Shown piece by piece: positions 23,945 through 32,787 of a stretch of 64,000 nt of DNA. Position 1 is the first letter of the stretch; every line of letters begins with the position of its first letter. Source of the DNA: Nocardioides scoriae (GTDB taxonomy: Bacteria > Actinomycetota > Actinomycetes > Propionibacteriales > Nocardioidaceae). The position numbers were made by a program, and so were the translations under genes. The notes under the pieces are model-generated. The model had not been told where the DNA came from and searched no databases. It was given only the letters and a program-made list of their open reading frames with translations. The stretch spans positions 3,782,001-3,846,000 of the forward strand of contig NZ_LT629757.1 in the NCBI RefSeq assembly GCF_900104965.1. Reading direction: 5' to 3'.

Positions 23945-25339
23945 GTGAGGGCGCACGAGGCCGGCTGGGCGCATGCGGCCGTCTCCGTCCGGGGACCCGC
24001 ATGGCTGCGCGACCCCCAGGACGTCAACGAGCTGGTCCCGCAGCTGTGGTCCCGCACGGCGACCAAGGTCGACGGCGTGCTGGAGGTGGGGGGCGTGCGG
24101 CTGCCGGACCTGGTCGCCGAGCACGGCTCCGCGGCGTACGTGCTGGACGAGGTGGACTTCCGCAGCCGCGCCCGCGCGTTCCGCGACGGCTTCGCGGGCA
24201 TCGACGTCTACTACGCCGGCAAGGCGTTCCTGTGCACCGAGGTGGCCCGCTGGGTCGAGCAGGAGGGCCTGCACCTCGACGTCTGCACGGCCGGCGAGCT
24301 CGCCGTGGCCGAGCGGGCGCGCTTCCCGATGGAGCGCGTGGAGCTCCACGGCAACAACAAGACGCCCGCCGAGCTGCGGCGGGCGCTCGAGCTGGGCGTC
24401 GGGCGGATCGTGGTCGACTCCTTCCACGAGATCACCCGGCTCGGCGAGCTCGTGGCCGAGACCGGGCGCACCGCCCGCGTGATGGTGCGCGTGACGGCGG
24501 GCGTCGAGGCGCACACCCACGAGTACATCGCGACCGCGCACGAGGACCAGAAGTTCGGCTTCTCGATCAGCTCCGGCGACGCCCTGGCCGCCGTGCGCCA
24601 GATCCGCGAGACGCCGGGCCTGGAGCTGCGCGGGCTGCACTCCCACATCGGCTCCCAGATCTTCGACACCGCCGGCTTCGAGGTGGCGGCCCGGCGGGTG
24701 CTCGCGCTGCACCAGCAGGTCGCCGAGGAGACCGGCGTGCAGCTGCCCGAGCTCGACCTCGGCGGCGGCTTCGGGATCGCCTACACCACCCAGGACGACC
24801 CGGCCGAGCCCGCGCGCCTGGCCACCGAGATGACCGCGATCGTCCGCGACGAGTGCGCCGCCCGCGGCCTGGAGGTGCCGCGGCTCTCGATCGAGCCCGG
24901 GCGCGCCATCGTCGGCCCCTCGATGTGCACGGTCTACGAGGTCGGCACGGTCAAGGCGGTCGAGCTCGACGGCGGCGCCGTGCGGACCTACGTCTCGGTC
25001 GACGGCGGCATGAGCGACAACATCCGCACCGCGCTGTACGACGCGGACTACTCCTGCACCCTGGCCAGCCGGCGCTCCGACGCCCCGGTCCTGCTGAGCC
25101 GGGTGGTGGGCAAGCACTGCGAGGCCGGCGACATCGTGGTCAAGGACGAGTTCCTGCCCGGCGACGTGGCGGCGGGCGACCTGATCGCCGTGCCCGCGAC
25201 GGGGGCCTACTGCCGCTCGATGGCCAGCAACTACAACCACGCCCTGCGGCCGCCGGTCGTGGCCGTGCGCGAGGGCCGCTCCCGGGTGCTGGTGCGCCGC
25301 GAGACCCTCGAGGACCTGCTCGCGACCGACCTCGGCTGA
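23945..25339 (+). CDS. lysA: Diaminopimelate decarboxylase
   Basis: A 464-residue PLP enzyme of fold type III that decarboxylates meso-diaminopimelate to L-lysine, the last step of lysine synthesis. PLP-binding Lys93 is in VYYAGKAFLC. The phosphate and substrate regions HSHIGSQI, GGGFGIAY and SIEPGRAIVG follow, then GGMSDNIRTALY and the C-terminal GAYCRSMASNYN active-site loop. The start is a GTG 8 nt after the argS stop. Confidence 0.97.
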   Translation: MRAHEAGWAHAAVSVRGPAWLRDPQDVNELVPQLWSRTATKVDGVLEVGGVRLPDLVAEHGSAAYVLDEVDFRSRARAFRDGFAGIDVYYAGKAFLCTEVARWVEQEGLHLDVCTAGELAVAERARFPMERVELHGNNKTPAELRRALELGVGRIVVDSFHEITRLGELVAETGRTARVMVRVTAGVEAHTHEYIATAHEDQKFGFSISSGDALAAVRQIRETPGLELRGLHSHIGSQIFDTAGFEVAARRVLALHQQVAEETGVQLPELDLGGGFGIAYTTQDDPAEPARLATEMTAIVRDECAARGLEVPRLSIEPGRAIVGPSMCTVYEVGTVKAVELDGGAVRTYVSVDGGMSDNIRTALYDADYSCTLASRRSDAPVLLSRVVGKHCEAGDIVVKDEFLPGDVAAGDLIAVPATGAYCRSMASNYNHALRPPVVAVREGRSRVLVRRETLEDLLATDLG

Positions 25340-25453
25340 GCCTTCCTCCGGCCCTCCTCCGGGGTCTGCCCCGGCCGGGCGCGAGGTCCCGGGCTGCACC
25401 ACCAGACGGATGGATGCGGACCGCGGACCGGGACGGTGGGAGGATGTGCGGCG

Positions 25454-26806
25454 ATGAACCAGCACTCGCCCTCCTCCGTCCTCCCCGCCACGCCGGCCAC
25501 CCCGCAGGGGCGACCGGTCCGGGTGGCGCTGCTCGGGTGCGGCGTCGTCGGCTCCCAGGTCGCCCGGCTGCTCCAGGAGCAGGCCGGTGACCTCGCGGCC
25601 CGGGTCGGCGCCCCCGTCGAGCTCGTCGGCATCGCCGTGCGCCGCCTCGGCCTGGCGCGCGACGTCGACCTGCCCGAGGAGCTGTTCACCCTCGACGCCC
25701 ACGCCCTGGTGACCCGCGACGACGTCGACGTGGTCGTCGAGGTCATCGGCGGCATCGAGCCGGCCCGGTCGCTCATCCTCGCGGCGCTGGAGCACGGCGC
25801 GAGCGTGGTCTCGGCCAACAAGGCGCTGCTCGCCGAGGACGGCAGCACGCTGTTCGCCGCCGCCGAGAAGGCCGGCCGCGACCTCTACTACGAGGCGGCG
25901 GTCGCCGGGGCCATCCCGATCCTGCGCCCGCTGCGCGAGTCGCTCGCCGGCGACCAGGTCACCCGCGTGCTCGGCATCGTCAACGGCACCACCAACTTCA
26001 TCCTCGACCGGATGGACAGCTCCGGCGCGGGCTTCGACGAGGCGCTCCAGGAGGCCCAGGACCTGGGGTACGCCGAGGCCGACCCGACCGCCGACGTCGA
26101 GGGCTTCGACGCCGCCGCCAAGGCGGCCATCCTGGCCAGCCTGGCCTTCCACACCCGGGTGACCGCCGCCGACGTGCACCGCGAGGGCATCGCGGAGGTC
26201 ACCGCCAGCGACGTGGCCTCGGCCGCCGAGATGGGCTGCGTGGTCAAGCTGCTCGCGATCTGCGCGGTCCAGGAGGGGCCCGACGGCCCCGCCGTCTCGG
26301 CGCGCGTGCACCCCGCGATGATCCCGCGCAGCCACCCGCTCGCCAGCGTCCGCGAGGCCTACAACGCGGTGTTCGTGGAGAGCCAGGCCGCCGGCCAGCT
26401 GATGTTCTACGGCCCCGGCGCCGGTGGCTCCCCGACGGCCAGCGCGGTCATGGGCGACCTCGTCACGGTGGCTCGCAACCGGCTGGCCGACGTGCGCGGC
26501 GCCGGCGAGTCGTCGTACGCCGACCTCCCGGTGCTCGACATGGGCAGCACCCAGACCCGCTACCACGTGCAGATCGACGTCGACGACAAGGCGGGCGTGC
26601 TCGCCGCGGTCGCGCTGGCCTTCGCCGAGCACGGCGTCTCGATCCAGACCGTGCGCCAGGAGGGCCGGGGCGACGACGCCCAGCTGGTCGTGGTCTCCCA
26701 CCGCGCCAGCGACGCCGACCTCGCCGCCACCGTCGACACCCTGCGGGGGATGGCCAACGTCCGCGACGTCTCGTCGGTGATGCGCGTCGAAGGAGAGTCC
26801 GAGTGA
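25454..26806 (+). CDS. hom: Homoserine dehydrogenase
   Basis: A 450-residue NAD(P)-dependent reductase that converts aspartate semialdehyde to homoserine. The Rossmann motif [15 protein letters not shown] lies near the start. The catalytic region has [29 protein letters not shown] and [13 protein letters not shown]-terminal ACT domain ([20 protein letters not shown]) is the usual site of threonine feedback inhibition. The ATG at 25454 is preceded by GGGAGG. A 114-nt gap separates it from lysA, and its stop overlaps the thrC GTG by 4 nt. Confidence 0.96.
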   Translation: MNQHSPSSVLPATPATPQGRPVRVALLGCGVVGSQVARLLQEQAGDLAARVGAPVELVGIAVRRLGLARDVDLPEELFTLDAHALVTRDDVDVVVEVIGGIEPARSLILAALEHGASVVSANKALLAEDGSTLFAAAEKAGRDLYYEAAVAGAIPILRPLRESLAGDQVTRVLGIVNGTTNFILDRMDSSGAGFDEALQEAQDLGYAEADPTADVEGFDAAAKAAILASLAFHTRVTAADVHREGIAEVTASDVASAAEMGCVVKLLAICAVQEGPDGPAVSARVHPAMIPRSHPLASVREAYNAVFVESQAAGQLMFYGPGAGGSPTASAVMGDLVTVARNRLADVRGAGESSYADLPVLDMGSTQTRYHVQIDVDDKAGVLAAVALAFAEHGVSIQTVRQEGRGDDAQLVVVSHRASDADLAATVDTLRGMANVRDVSSVMRVEGESE

Positions 26807-27915
26807 GCACCCAGACCAGCCCGCACCCCACCTCGGCCGCCCCGGCGCGCGCCACGCGCCAGTGGCGCGGCGTGATCGAGGAGTACGGCGACCGCCTCGA
26901 CATCCCCGCCGGCACCCCGGTCATCTCCCTCGGCGAGGGCGGCACCCCCCTGGTCGAGTCGGCGTGGCTCTCCGAGGTCACCGGCGGCAGCGTGTGGCTC
27001 AAGGTCGAGGGCAACAACCCGACCGGCTCCTTCAAGGACCGCGGCATGACCGTGGCCCTCTCGGTCGCCGTCGGCGAGGGCGCCGAGGCCGTGGTGTGCG
27101 CCTCCACCGGCAACACCTCGGCGGCCATGGCGGCGTACGCCGCGAAGGCCCGGGTCAAGCCTCTCGTGCTGGTGCCCCAGGGCAAGATCGCCGCCGGCAA
27201 GCTCGCCCAGGCGATCCTGCACGGCGCCCAGGTCATCATGGTCCGCGGCAACTTCGACGACTGCCTGCGGCTCTCGCGCGGCCTGGCCGACGACTACCCG
27301 GTGGCGCTGGTCAACTCGGTCAACCCGATGCGGCTCCAGGGCCAGAAGACCGCGTCGTTCGAGATCGTCGACGTCCTCGGCGACGCCCCGGACGTCCACG
27401 TGCTGCCGACCGGCAACGCGGGCAACATCTCGGCGTACTGGCTGGGCTACCGCGAGTCGCTGAGCAGCGGCGAGTCCCGCAAGCTGCCCGTGATGCGCGG
27501 CTGGCAGGCCGCGGGCTCCGCGCCGCTGGTCCAGGGCGCGCCGGTCACCGACCCCGAGACCGTCGCCTCGGCGATCCGGATCGGCAACCCCGCCTCCTGG
27601 GACCTCGCGGTCGAGGCGGCCCGTGCTTCCGGCGGTCGCTTCCGCGCGGTCTCCGACGAGCAGATCCTGCACGCGCAGCGCGAGCTCGCCTCGAGCGACG
27701 GGGTCTTCGTCGAGCCGGCCTCCGCCGCGGGCGTGGCCGGGCTGCTGCTCGAGGCCGCCGAGGGCGTGCGCTACGACGGGCAGCGCGTCGTGGTCACGGT
27801 CACCGGTCACGGCCTCAAGGACATCGACACGGCGCTGTCGACCTTCACCGACCTGGTGGACACGGTCTGCGACGCGGACGTCGACGCGGCCGCGGCCGCC
27901 GCCGGGCTCGCCTGA
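26803..27915 (+). CDS. thrC: Threonine synthase
   Basis: A 370-residue PLP enzyme of fold type II that converts O-phosphohomoserine to threonine. PLP-binding Lys78 is in [11 protein letters not shown]. The phosphate cradle is [11 protein letters not shown], and [16 protein letters not shown] is also conserved. The GTG start overlaps the hom stop codon (GTGA), indicating translational coupling. Confidence 0.96.
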   Translation: MSTQTSPHPTSAAPARATRQWRGVIEEYGDRLDIPAGTPVISLGEGGTPLVESAWLSEVTGGSVWLKVEGNNPTGSFKDRGMTVALSVAVGEGAEAVVCASTGNTSAAMAAYAAKARVKPLVLVPQGKIAAGKLAQAILHGAQVIMVRGNFDDCLRLSRGLADDYPVALVNSVNPMRLQGQKTASFEIVDVLGDAPDVHVLPTGNAGNISAYWLGYRESLSSGESRKLPVMRGWQAAGSAPLVQGAPVTDPETVASAIRIGNPASWDLAVEAARASGGRFRAVSDEQILHAQRELASSDGVFVEPASAAGVAGLLLEAAEGVRYDGQRVVVTVTGHGLKDIDTALSTFTDLVDTVCDADVDAAAAAAGLA

Positions 27916-27916
27916 G

Positions 27917-28870
27917 GTGGCCGGGGAGCAGCCGGCCGACGTCCCGGGCGGCCCGCTGAGGTGGGCCGGGGACCCGGTGAGGGTCGAGGTGCCCGCGACC
28001 AGCGCCAACCTCGGTCCCGGCTTCGACTGCCTCGGCCTCGCGCTCGAGCTCTGCGACACCCTCGTCGGCGAGGTGCTGCCGTCCGGCCTCGAGGTGCTGG
28101 TCGAGGGCGAGGGGGCCGACGAGGTCCCGCTCGACGACCGCCACCTCGTCGTGCGCGCGATGCGGGCGCTGTGGGCCACCCTCGGTGAGCAGCCGCCTGG
28201 CCTGCGGCTGACCTGCCGCAACCGGCTGCCGCACAGCCGCGGCCTCGGGTCGTCGTCGGCGGCGATCGTGGGCGGCCTGGTGCTGGCCCGCGGCCTGGTC
28301 GTGGACGGTGACCAGCGGGTCGACGACACCGAGCTGCTCCACCTCGCCAACGAGCTCGAGGGCCACCCGGACAACGTGGCCCCGGCCCTGCTCGGCGGCC
28401 TCGTGGTCTCGGGCCAGGCCGACGACGACGTCTGGGCGCAGCGGGTGCCGCTGGACCCCCGCGTCGCGGCCGTGGTGCTGGTGCCGCCGCACGGCGTGCG
28501 CACCGACGTGGCGCGGGGACTGCTGCCCGCCCAGGTGCCGCACGCCGAGGCCGCCGCCAACACCGGGCGCGCCGCGCTGCTCGTCGCGGCGCTGGCGGGG
28601 GAGCCGTCGCTGCTGCTCCGCGGCACCGAGGACTTCCTCCACCAGCGCCAGCGGGAGCCCGCGATGCCCGAGTCGTGGGCCCTGGTGGAGCGGCTGCGCG
28701 CCGCCGGGACGCCCGCCGTGATCTCCGGTGCCGGTCCGACGGTGCTGGCCTTCGTGGTCGACTCCGTGCCTGGTCAGAGCGCTGTGGACGACCTGCTCGC
28801 CCAGGCTCCGGACGGCTGGCGGGCGCTGTTCCAGCGGCCCGGTGGCGCCGGTGCCCGCGTGCTACATTGA
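27917..28870 (+). CDS. thrB: Homoserine kinase
   Basis: A 317-residue GHMP kinase that phosphorylates homoserine. The N-terminal strand VEVPATSANLGPGFDCLG precedes the ATP loop PHSRGLGSSSAAIVGG and the C-terminal motif VISGAGPTVLAF. The GTG at 27917 is one nt after the thrC stop. A second in-frame GTG at 27977 would begin exactly at the conserved RVEVPATSANLG and is a credible alternative start. It is the last gene of the threonine operon. Confidence 0.94.
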   Translation: MAGEQPADVPGGPLRWAGDPVRVEVPATSANLGPGFDCLGLALELCDTLVGEVLPSGLEVLVEGEGADEVPLDDRHLVVRAMRALWATLGEQPPGLRLTCRNRLPHSRGLGSSSAAIVGGLVLARGLVVDGDQRVDDTELLHLANELEGHPDNVAPALLGGLVVSGQADDDVWAQRVPLDPRVAAVVLVPPHGVRTDVARGLLPAQVPHAEAAANTGRAALLVAALAGEPSLLLRGTEDFLHQRQREPAMPESWALVERLRAAGTPAVISGAGPTVLAFVVDSVPGQSAVDDLLAQAPDGWRALFQRPGGAGARVLH

Positions 28871-29066
28871 CCGCGCGTCACGACCGGCGACCGGGCCGAC
28901 AGGCACCAGGGAACCGACGCATCGCGACGTCACACCGGCTTCTTCCACGCTCTCGGGCGGCCCTCGCGCACCTCACGTGCGCCAGGTCCCTCCTGTGTGG
29001 CCGGTAGCAACGACCACGCACGCCGCGGCGCACTGCCGCCGCAGCCGAGCAGGGGGAGGACCCCAC

Positions 29067-31217
29067 ATGACCGAGACCACCGACACCGCTCCCGACGCCT
29101 CGTCGGACCAGCCCGCCTCCGGGCGGCGCAAGAGCGGCCTCGACGCCATGCTGCTGCCCGAGCTCAAGCAGCTCGCCGGCGGGCTCGGCATCAAGGTGTC
29201 CGGCCTGCGCAAGGGTGCGATCGTCGACGCGATCAAGGCGCATCAGGCGCCCCAGCGGAGCGAGCGCCCCGAGCAGCGCCCCAACCAGCGCCCCGGCCAG
29301 GCGCAGGAGCGGGCCGACCGCCCCGAGCAGGGCGCCGGCGAGCGCCGCGGCCGACGGTCCCAGGACCGCCCCTCGGAGCAGCCGACCCAGCGCCCGACCG
29401 AGCGCCCGACCGAGCAGCCGGCCGAGAGGCCCGCCGAGCAGCCGGCCGCGTCCTCGCCGCCGGCCGCCGAGGCGTCGGCTGCCGGCCGTGACCAGGCCCC
29501 CGAGCAGGGTCCCGAGCAGGGTTCCCGCCGTCGCCGCCAGGGCGGTCAGGGCAGCGGTCAGGGCGGCCAGCCGGGCGAGGAGCCCCGCGAGGGCGACCCG
29601 TCGCGCCAGGAGGGCGCCGGCCAGCGTCGCCGCGACCGCCAGAACGCCCAGCAGGACAACGGCCAGCGGAACAACGGCCAGCAGGACAACGGCCAGCGGA
29701 ACAACGGCCAGCAGGACGGCGACCGCCGCGGCCAGAACACCCAGGACAACCGTGACAACGGCTCGCAGGACGACGACCGCCGCACCCGGAACAGCGACCG
29801 CGGCAACCAGGGCAACCAGGGCAACGACCGCGGCAACCAGGGCAACGACCGCGGCAACCAGGGCAACGACCGCGGCAACCAGGGCGGCAACGACCGCAAC
29901 GACCGCTCCAACGACCGGGCCAACGACCGCTCCAACGACCGGGACGACGACGAGGACGGCGGCAGCCGCCGCAACCGCCGCCGTCGGGGCCGCGACCGCC
30001 AGACCACCGGGCCGGCGCCCACCACCGCGCGCAGCAGCAGCCGCAACGAGCCCGACCTGCAGATCCTCGAGGACGACGTGCTCACGCCGTGCGCGGGCAT
30101 CCTCGACCTGATGGACAACTACGCCTTCGTGCGCACGAGCGGCTACTTGCCCGGCACCGACGACGTCTACGTCTCGATGTCCATGGTCCGCCGCTACGGC
30201 CTGCGCCGCGGCGACGCCGTCACCGGCCAGGTCCGGCAGCCGCGGGAGGGGGAGCGCAAGGAGAAGTTCAACCCGCTGGTGCGCCTCGACAGCGTCAACG
30301 GGGCCGACCCGGAGACGGCGCGCTCGCGCACGGAGTTCGCCAAGCTGACCCCGCTCTACCCCTCCGAGCGGCTGCGCCTGGAGACCACGTCGAGCAACCT
30401 CATCGGTCGCGTCATCGACCTCGCGGCACCGATCGGCAAGGGCCAGCGCGGCCTGGTCGTGTCGCCGGCCAAGGCCGGCAAGACGACGGTGCTGCAGTCC
30501 CTGGCGGAGTCGATCACGACCAACAACCCCGAGTGCCACCTCATGGTGGTCCTCGTCGACGAGCGCCCCGAGGAGGTCACCGACTTCGAGCGCTCGGTCA
30601 AGGGCGAGGTCATCAGCTCGACCTTCGACCGGCCGGCCGTCGACCACACCATCGTCGCCGAGCTCGCCATCGAGCGGGCCAAGCGGCTGGTCGAGCTCGG
30701 CCACGACGTCGTCGTGCTGCTCGACGGCCTGACCCGGCTGGGCCGGGCGTACAACCTGGCCTCGCCGGCCAGCGGCCGGATCCTCTCCGGCGGCGTGGAC
30801 TCGGCGGCGCTGCACCCGCCCAAGCGCTTCTTCGGCGCCGCCCGCAACATCGAGAACGGCGGCTCGCTCACCATCATCGCGACCGCGCTCGTCGAGAGCG
30901 GCTCCAAGGTCGACGAGGTGATCTTCGAGGAGCTCAAGGGCACCGGCAACATGGAGGTCCGGCTGCGCAGCGACTTCGCGGACCAGCGCAGCTTCCCCGC
31001 CATCGACGCCGTCCGCTCGGGGACCCGCCGCGAGGAGCTCCTGATGAGCCAGGAGGAGCTGGCCATCGTGTGGAAGCTGCGCCGCGTGCTCTCGGGCCTG
31101 GACCCCCAGCGGGCGCAGGAGCTGCTCCTGGGGCGGCTGCGGTCCTCCCAGAACAACCTCGAGTTCCTCGTGTCGGTCCAGAAGTCGACCCCGGAGTCCC
31201 TCGCCCAGGGAGACTGA
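29067..31217 (+). CDS. rho: Transcription termination factor Rho with large disordered insert
   Basis: A 716-residue hexameric RNA helicase that terminates transcription. The N-terminal helical Rho_N segment (LDAMLLPELKQLAGGLGIKV) is at about 24-62. A low-complexity region spans about 63-326: first Arg/Pro/Gln-Glu rich, then Asn/Asp/Gly/Arg repeats such as GNQGNDR. The cold-shock RNA-binding domain starts at about 327 (GILDLMDNYAFVRTSGYL). The ATPase core has Walker A AKAGKT with Lys472, VVLVDERPEEVTDFERSV, the Q-loop and the R-loop. AGGGGGAGGA precedes the ATG after a 196-nt leader following thrB. Confidence 0.97.
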   Translation: MTETTDTAPDASSDQPASGRRKSGLDAMLLPELKQLAGGLGIKVSGLRKGAIVDAIKAHQAPQRSERPEQRPNQRPGQAQERADRPEQGAGERRGRRSQDRPSEQPTQRPTERPTEQPAERPAEQPAASSPPAAEASAAGRDQAPEQGPEQGSRRRRQGGQGSGQGGQPGEEPREGDPSRQEGAGQRRRDRQNAQQDNGQRNNGQQDNGQRNNGQQDGDRRGQNTQDNRDNGSQDDDRRTRNSDRGNQGNQGNDRGNQGNDRGNQGNDRGNQGGNDRNDRSNDRANDRSNDRDDDEDGGSRRNRRRRGRDRQTTGPAPTTARSSSRNEPDLQILEDDVLTPCAGILDLMDNYAFVRTSGYLPGTDDVYVSMSMVRRYGLRRGDAVTGQVRQPREGERKEKFNPLVRLDSVNGADPETARSRTEFAKLTPLYPSERLRLETTSSNLIGRVIDLAAPIGKGQRGLVVSPAKAGKTTVLQSLAESITTNNPECHLMVVLVDERPEEVTDFERSVKGEVISSTFDRPAVDHTIVAELAIERAKRLVELGHDVVVLLDGLTRLGRAYNLASPASGRILSGGVDSAALHPPKRFFGAARNIENGGSLTIIATALVESGSKVDEVIFEELKGTGNMEVRLRSDFADQRSFPAIDAVRSGTRREELLMSQEELAIVWKLRRVLSGLDPQRAQELLLGRLRSSQNNLEFLVSVQKSTPESLAQGD
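29649..29708 (+). repeat. 30-bp tandem repeat inside rho
   Basis: Two exact 30-bp copies at 29649-29678 and 29679-29708 start a third partial copy. They encode the decapeptide QQDNGQRNNG in the disordered region. Exact nucleotide identity implies recent slippage or selection on the DNA. Confidence 0.85.
29829..29885 (+). repeat. 21-bp tandem repeat inside rho
   Basis: Exact 21-bp copies at 29829-29849 and 29850-29870, and a partial third, encode RGNQGND units. Related degenerate copies flank them from about 29790. Confidence 0.85.
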
Positions 31218-31264
31218 CCCCCGGCGCCGCGTCCGATTTGCCCGCGGGAACCGGCTGATGTGGA

Positions 31265-31270
31265 TATGCT
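31265..31270 (+). promoter_or_regulatory. -10 box of the response regulator cassette
   Basis: TATGCT lies 35 nt before the ATG at 31306, the best -10 match in this part of the window. TTGCCC lies 21 nt upstream, too far for a normal -35, so an activator or alternative sigma is possible. A GAGGGG ribosome-binding site precedes the ATG. Confidence 0.5.
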
Positions 31271-31305
31271 CTCCGAGACGTGTCCTGTGACTTCGAGGGG
31301 AACCA

Positions 31306-31677
31306 ATGGCTCGCATCGTGATCGCCGACGACGACGCGGACATCCGCGAGCTCGTCGTCTTCAAGCTGCGCCACGGGGGGCACGACGTCGTGCCGGTCGG
31401 TGACGGCGCCGCTGCGGTCGAGGCGTGCAGCGCGGAGAAGCCCGACCTGGTCATCCTCGACGTGATGATGCCGGGCATGAGCGGCCTCGACGCCGCGCGC
31501 GCCCTGCGCCAGGACGCCTCGATGGACGGCCTGCCGATCATCATGCTGACGGCCCGGGCCCAGGAGTCCGACATCGAGCAGGGGTTCGAGGCGGGGGCGG
31601 ACGACTACATCGTCAAGCCCTTCAGCCCGCGGGAGCTCGCCTCCCGCGTCTCGGCCGTCCTCGCCCGCAGCCGCTGA
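31306..31677 (+). CDS. Single-domain response regulator (CheY-like)
   Basis: A 123-residue REC domain with no output domain. The acidic pocket is IADDDADI, the phospho-acceptor Asp is in VILDVMMPGMSG, the switch Thr in MLTARAQ, and the conserved Lys in YIVKPFSP. It must act by protein contact. The next two genes, on the same strand 27 nt on, encode a membrane HEAT-repeat protein and a glycosyltransferase, which makes them the likely targets. No histidine kinase is adjacent. Confidence 0.9.
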   Translation: MARIVIADDDADIRELVVFKLRHGGHDVVPVGDGAAAVEACSAEKPDLVILDVMMPGMSGLDAARALRQDASMDGLPIIMLTARAQESDIEQGFEAGADDYIVKPFSPRELASRVSAVLARSR

Positions 31678-31704
31678 TCGCATGACGTCCCTCGGAGCCG
31701 AGGG

Positions 31705-32787
31705 GTGATGCCGGGCAGCGTCCCGGACACGGGCGGCTTCCTCCGCCTCAGCTGGTGGCTGCTCGTCGTCTTCGTGGTGCTCGCGGTCGTGGTGTTCGTG
31801 CTGCTCGTGGTGATCCGCGCCGTCCGCGACGTCGTCGCCGACCGTCGCACCCGCGCGGCCGACCTGACGCGACTGCAGATCTTCGACCTCGTCATGGGCG
31901 AGGCCGAGGAGTCCGGCGCCGCGGCGCAGCAGCTGGGCGCCCTGCGCGGGCGCGAGCAGGACCGCGTCGAGCGCCAGATCTTCGAGATGCTGCCCAAGCT
32001 CAAGGGCGACTCGCGCGACCAGCTGGTGCAGCTGCTGCTGGCGCAGGGGGCCGAGGCCCACGCCCTGGCCCAGGTCGCCTCGCGGTCGGCCGTGCGCCGC
32101 TGCCGCGGCGCCTTCGCCCTCGGCATGCTCGGGCTCCGGGTCCACCTCGACCGGGTGGTGGCCCTGCTCGACGACCCCAGCTTCCTGGTGCGGCGGGTCG
32201 CGGTCCGGGCGCTCGGCAACATGGGCGACCCCCGGGCGGTGCGCCCCCTGCTGGTGCTCGGCGAGCGCGACACCCGCCTGACCCGCGACCTCACCTACGC
32301 GCTGGACCGGCTCGGTCCCGAGGCGGCACCCGAGCTGCGCGCCGTGCTCGCCCAGGAGCTGCGCTCCGGCGAGCACCTCCACCTCGACCCGGCGGCCGCC
32401 GTGCTCGGCCTGATCGGCGACCGCGAGGCCGTCGAGGTGCTCACCGAGGGCCTCGTCTCGGCCAACCCGTCGTTCGCTGGAGCCTGCGCCGAGGCGCTGG
32501 GCCGCATCGGCGCCCCGGAGAGCATCCCCGCCCTGGTCGAGGCGCTGCTCGACCCCCGCCCCAACGTCCGCGCCGGGGCGGCCCACGCCCTGGGCTCGAT
32601 CGGCTCCTCGGTGGCGGTCGACAGCCTGGCCGACGTGGTCGACGAGCAGGAGCCGCAGGTGTCCCGGCAGGCGGCGCGGGCCCTGCTCGAGCTCGGCCCC
32701 GGTGGCCGGGCGATGCTGGAGGCCAGCTCCTCGCCGTACGCCGTGGAGGCGCTCGCGCTCGACGCGATCCGGGGGGCACGCGGATGA
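31705..32787 (+). CDS. Membrane-anchored HEAT-repeat protein
   Basis: A 360-residue protein with one N-terminal membrane span (about 14-40, WWLLVVFVVLAVVVFVLLVV). An alpha-solenoid follows from about 110 with repeated PBS/HEAT-type motifs such as FLVRRVAVRALGNMGDPRAV, ACAEALGRIGAPESIPALV and VRAGAAHALGSIGSS. It is likely a cytosolic scaffold tethered to the membrane. The start is GTG 31705 (ATG 31708 is adjacent). Its stop overlaps the ATG of the glycosyltransferase gene, so the two products are probably made together and may form one complex. Confidence 0.85.
   Translation: MMPGSVPDTGGFLRLSWWLLVVFVVLAVVVFVLLVVIRAVRDVVADRRTRAADLTRLQIFDLVMGEAEESGAAAQQLGALRGREQDRVERQIFEMLPKLKGDSRDQLVQLLLAQGAEAHALAQVASRSAVRRCRGAFALGMLGLRVHLDRVVALLDDPSFLVRRVAVRALGNMGDPRAVRPLLVLGERDTRLTRDLTYALDRLGPEAAPELRAVLAQELRSGEHLHLDPAAAVLGLIGDREAVEVLTEGLVSANPSFAGACAEALGRIGAPESIPALVEALLDPRPNVRAGAAHALGSIGSSVAVDSLADVVDEQEPQVSRQAARALLELGPGGRAMLEASSSPYAVEALALDAIRGARG

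Noticed and set aside
25340-25453. A T-box or threonine attenuator before hom
   Set aside because: The 114-nt gap has no T-box sequence, no run of Thr/Ile codons in a leader peptide and no terminator-antiterminator pair visible.
29649-29885. CRISPR-like direct repeats
   Set aside because: The repeats are contiguous without unique spacers and lie in frame inside rho, encoding a low-complexity peptide.
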